The notes beneath the pieces were generated by a model. That model worked only from the letters and a program-made list of their open reading frames with translations, was not told where the DNA came from and did no database searches. DNA of 6,919 nucleotides from Acidimicrobiaceae bacterium (GTDB lineage: Bacteria; Actinomycetota; Acidimicrobiia; Acidimicrobiales; Acidimicrobiaceae), in contig JABEUP010000091.1 in NCBI GenBank assembly GCA_013044365.1, forward strand, positions 1-6,919, given 5' to 3'. Positions 5,066-6,919 of the stretch are shown here, piece by piece (position 1 is the stretch's first letter; the number at the start of each line of letters is the position of its first letter). The position numbers and the translations under genes are program-made.

Positions 5066-6526
5066 TTAATGGTCCTTTATGAAATCAGGGATCGGAAATT
5101 TCATGGTTATTTGGGCTCCCCTAGATGTTCCGTTCGAAGCCGAGATCTTTCCATTTAGGGCTTCAACAAGCGATTTCACAATAGCAAGGCCGAGACCAGA
5201 TCCACCGTATGCCCGGTCGCGATGTTCGTCAGCCCTGCTGAAACGCTCAAAGGCTAGGGGAATGAAATCTATCGGGAAACCGGGTCCCTGATCTTTTACT
5301 ACGAGAACAACCGAACTTGGCTGATATTCGCAAGTTATTTGAATGACAGTTCCAGAGGGAGAATATCTAAGAGAGTTGCCAAGCAAATTAGCCATAATCT
5401 GTCGCAGAGCCGATTCGTCCATCCCGCAAATTACCGACTCATTGCAGTTCAACATCAAGGAGACATCGCGCTCTGTTGCCACCTTTGAAAAATCATCAAT
5501 AGATCGGGCCAGAATGGGAGCCATCTCTTTCATTTCAAGCGTGACTATTGCTGCCCCTTCGTCTTTGCGGGCCAAAAGCAATAGGTGCTCAGAAAGTCGG
5601 ATAATTCTTTCAGTCTCATCGAGTGCCTCAGCTACCGCAAAGCGTAGCTCAGACTCGGTTCTATCAGACTTCTGAGCTAATTCCAGTTCGCCCTTCAGAA
5701 TCGCCAGCGGCGTCCTCAGTTCGTGACCGGCAACAGCAACGAATCCCCTCTGACGGCTTATTGACTCTTCAAGCCGCCTCAAGAGTTCACTGAGCGTCTT
5801 TGCCAAATGGGCAACCTCATCTTTGGTTTTAGGGACTTCTAACGAACTCCACTGACCTAGTTCAAATATCTCCTCCACCTGCCGTCTCATCTTTGACACC
5901 GGAGCTAAGGCGGCGCCAGTCAGAGCCCAGGCAACTAAACCCGCGATGAGCACCATCAGCGCTCCAAAAAGTACCAGCTCAACCTTTAGTCTTTCGACGC
6001 TTGAGTCAATGTTTTTTAGCGAGGCGCCGATTACGGCGACCTGTCCGCTGCTACCTGGCACGGGCTCGGCAAGAAGAAGAGTGAGCTTTTTGTAAAGGTA
6101 CTTTCTTATAATTAGTTCATGACTGGCGGCACTATTGCTCTGGGAAGCACCCAGGAGTGGCGCTGATGCGGGAACGCCGAACGACTCCAAAACAGTGCCA
6201 TTGCTATTTAGAATTTGAGCTGCGGTGACCAAACTGTTCGGTGCAGCAACAGAAAATGGCAGGCCTGGAAGCGGGACCTCTACCGAATTAGTATCCGGAC
6301 CATTCAGGTTGGAAGGAACGTCTTGAGTTGAAGATGATCCGGTCGGTCCAGACTGTGAACCTCCGGAAATATTTTGACCAAGAATGTACCCCTTGGTTCG
6401 GAGTCCAGCGGTCAAAGACGACTGCAGTCCAGAAGAAACCTGGTGCAGAAAAAGAACAGAACCGACCGTAACAATTATGGCTGTAACAAGTGAAAATAAA
6501 ATAGCCAAGCGAAGCTTTATTGGCAC
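5066..6526 (-). CDS. membrane sensor histidine kinase (HAMP-HisKA-HATPase)
   Basis: The 486-residue product autophosphorylates and passes phosphate to the regulator encoded just upstream. Transmembrane helices lie at about 7-29 and 182-204 and enclose an external region of about 150 residues. That region includes a Ser/Gly/Pro/Asn-rich tract near 54-82. HAMP covers about 201-256. The H-box AGHELRTPLA carries His268. The ATPase domain shows the N-box NLLGNSLRYSP (Asn380, Asn384), G1 box DQGPG (412-416), F-box FERF and G2 box GGSGLG (441-446), so all catalytic motifs are intact. GTG at 6526 is chosen because AGGA lies five bases upstream and the protein then starts at the usual PIKLRL; it begins seven bases after the regulator stop. 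GTG at 6544 (11-bp overlap with the regulator) is an alternative, and a start at 6598 would only add residues read from regulator coding sequence. The ligand is unknown. Confidence 0.95.
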   Translation of the reverse strand: MPIKLRLAILFSLVTAIIVTVGSVLFLHQVSSGLQSSLTAGLRTKGYILGQNISGGSQSGPTGSSSTQDVPSNLNGPDTNSVEVPLPGLPFSVAAPNSLVTAAQILNSNGTVLESFGVPASAPLLGASQSNSAASHELIIRKYLYKKLTLLLAEPVPGSSGQVAVIGASLKNIDSSVERLKVELVLFGALMVLIAGLVAWALTGAALAPVSKMRRQVEEIFELGQWSSLEVPKTKDEVAHLAKTLSELLRRLEESISRQRGFVAVAGHELRTPLAILKGELELAQKSDRTESELRFAVAEALDETERIIRLSEHLLLLARKDEGAAIVTLEMKEMAPILARSIDDFSKVATERDVSLMLNCNESVICGMDESALRQIMANLLGNSLRYSPSGTVIQITCEYQPSSVVLVVKDQGPGFPIDFIPLAFERFSRADEHRDRAYGGSGLGLAIVKSLVEALNGKISASNGTSRGAQITMKFPIPDFIKDH

Positions 6527-6533
6527 CTGAATC

Positions 6534-6919
6534 CTATCTGCCACTGTCCTTGAGCCGATAACCGACGCCCCGTATCGTCTCGATATCGTCTCGATCAAAG
6601 GGGCGGTCCACCTTCCGCCTCAGATAAGCCACATATTGATCGACAACATTTGAAAACCAGTCGCCTTCCAGACCCCATATCTGGTCGATAATCTGTTCTC
6701 TTCTGAGCACCCTTCCGGGATTTCTCATAAACAGCTCCAAAAGTGCAAACTCTCTTGGAGATATCTGAGAAGTGAGTTCTTTATCCGCCCTCCACACTCT
6801 ATGTCGTGCAGGGTCCAGTCTCAAATCTCCAACCACCAGTACGGTGGGCCTTTCCGGCTGACCTCTACGAATTAGGGCCCTAATTCTTGCCGAGAGTTCG
6901 ACAAAGCTGAAGGGCTTGA
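6534..6919 (-). CDS. OmpR-family response regulator, 5' end cut by the window edge
   Basis: The frame is open to the right edge, and 127 complete codons are visible. The first residues, KPFSFVELSARIRALIRRG, are the end of a receiver domain, with the conserved Lys-Pro of the phosphorylation switch. The phosphoacceptor Asp lies beyond the window. A short linker leads to the winged-helix domain from about VGDLRLDP: SPREFALLELFMRNPGRVLRREQ contributes the early helices, VVDQYVAYLRRKVD the recognition helix, and IETIRGVGYRL the closing wing. A GTG at 6836 is internal and not the true start. The gene is co-transcribed with the kinase, whose start lies seven bases after this stop. Regulators of this class usually bind direct repeats spaced by about one helical turn, as found in the two boxes next to the small-protein genes. 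Confidence 0.95.
   Translation of the reverse strand, partial: KPFSFVELSARIRALIRRGQPERPTVLVVGDLRLDPARHRVWRADKELTSQISPREFALLELFMRNPGRVLRREQIIDQIWGLEGDWFSNVVDQYVAYLRRKVDRPFDRDDIETIRGVGYRLKDSGR

Noticed and set aside
5066..6598. Kinase start at 6598 giving 510 residues
   Set aside because: The extra 24 residues are read from regulator coding sequence in another frame. The GTG at 6526 has a better-spaced Shine-Dalgarno and gives the usual kinase N-terminus.
6534..6836. Treating the response regulator as a complete 100-residue DNA-binding protein starting at GTG 6836
   Set aside because: The frame continues upstream to the window edge and encodes the conserved end of a receiver domain (KPFSFVELSARIRALIRRG), so the gene is simply cut by the window.

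Overview
The window holds one convincing two-component signalling locus, a pair of paralogous small secreted-protein genes next to it, one cyclic-di-GMP signalling gene, and long stretches with little coding signal. Every confident gene is on the minus strand. Base composition is middling (about half G+C by eye). GTG starts are frequent, and the kinase opens in the 'PIKLRLAILFS' style common in Actinobacteria. This suggests an actinobacterium of moderate G+C, possibly of the Acidimicrobiia type. That placement is an inference from style only; no rRNA or marker gene is present.

Layout, read along the minus strand from the right edge. A response regulator of the OmpR family (6534-6919) is cut by the window edge, keeping only the end of its receiver and its winged-helix domain. 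A membrane sensor histidine kinase follows at once (5066-6526). Five bases beyond the kinase stop lies a 27-bp conserved box (5035-5061). It precedes a 94-residue secreted Ser/Asn/Gly-rich protein (4707-4991) that ends at a hairpin (4619-4652). Next comes a doubtful 101-residue ORF with four cysteines (4271-4576). A second copy of the box (4226-4252) then precedes a 96-residue paralogue (3895-4185), which also ends in a hairpin (3869-3892). After a gene-poor gap of about 0.7 kb there is a 701-residue membrane PAS-GGDEF-EAL protein (1019-3124). The first kilobase is gene-poor and carries at most gene remnants.

How the parts may work together (inference): the two box copies contain an 11-bp-spaced direct repeat beside a -10-like hexamer with no good -35. 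This architecture is typical of promoters activated by OmpR-family regulators. The adjacent two-component system is therefore a natural candidate to switch on both small secreted proteins. The kinase has a roughly 150-residue external region with a Ser/Gly/Pro/Asn-rich tract whose composition resembles the secreted 94-residue protein. The GGDEF-EAL protein has a degenerate cyclase site and an intact phosphodiesterase motif set, so it should break down c-di-GMP rather than make it.

The most unusual sequence signal is inside the 96-residue paralogue. Its signal-peptide-like segment is duplicated in tandem with a 78-bp period. In the 73-bp block I aligned, all 16 differences between copies run from G/C in one copy to A/T in the other.
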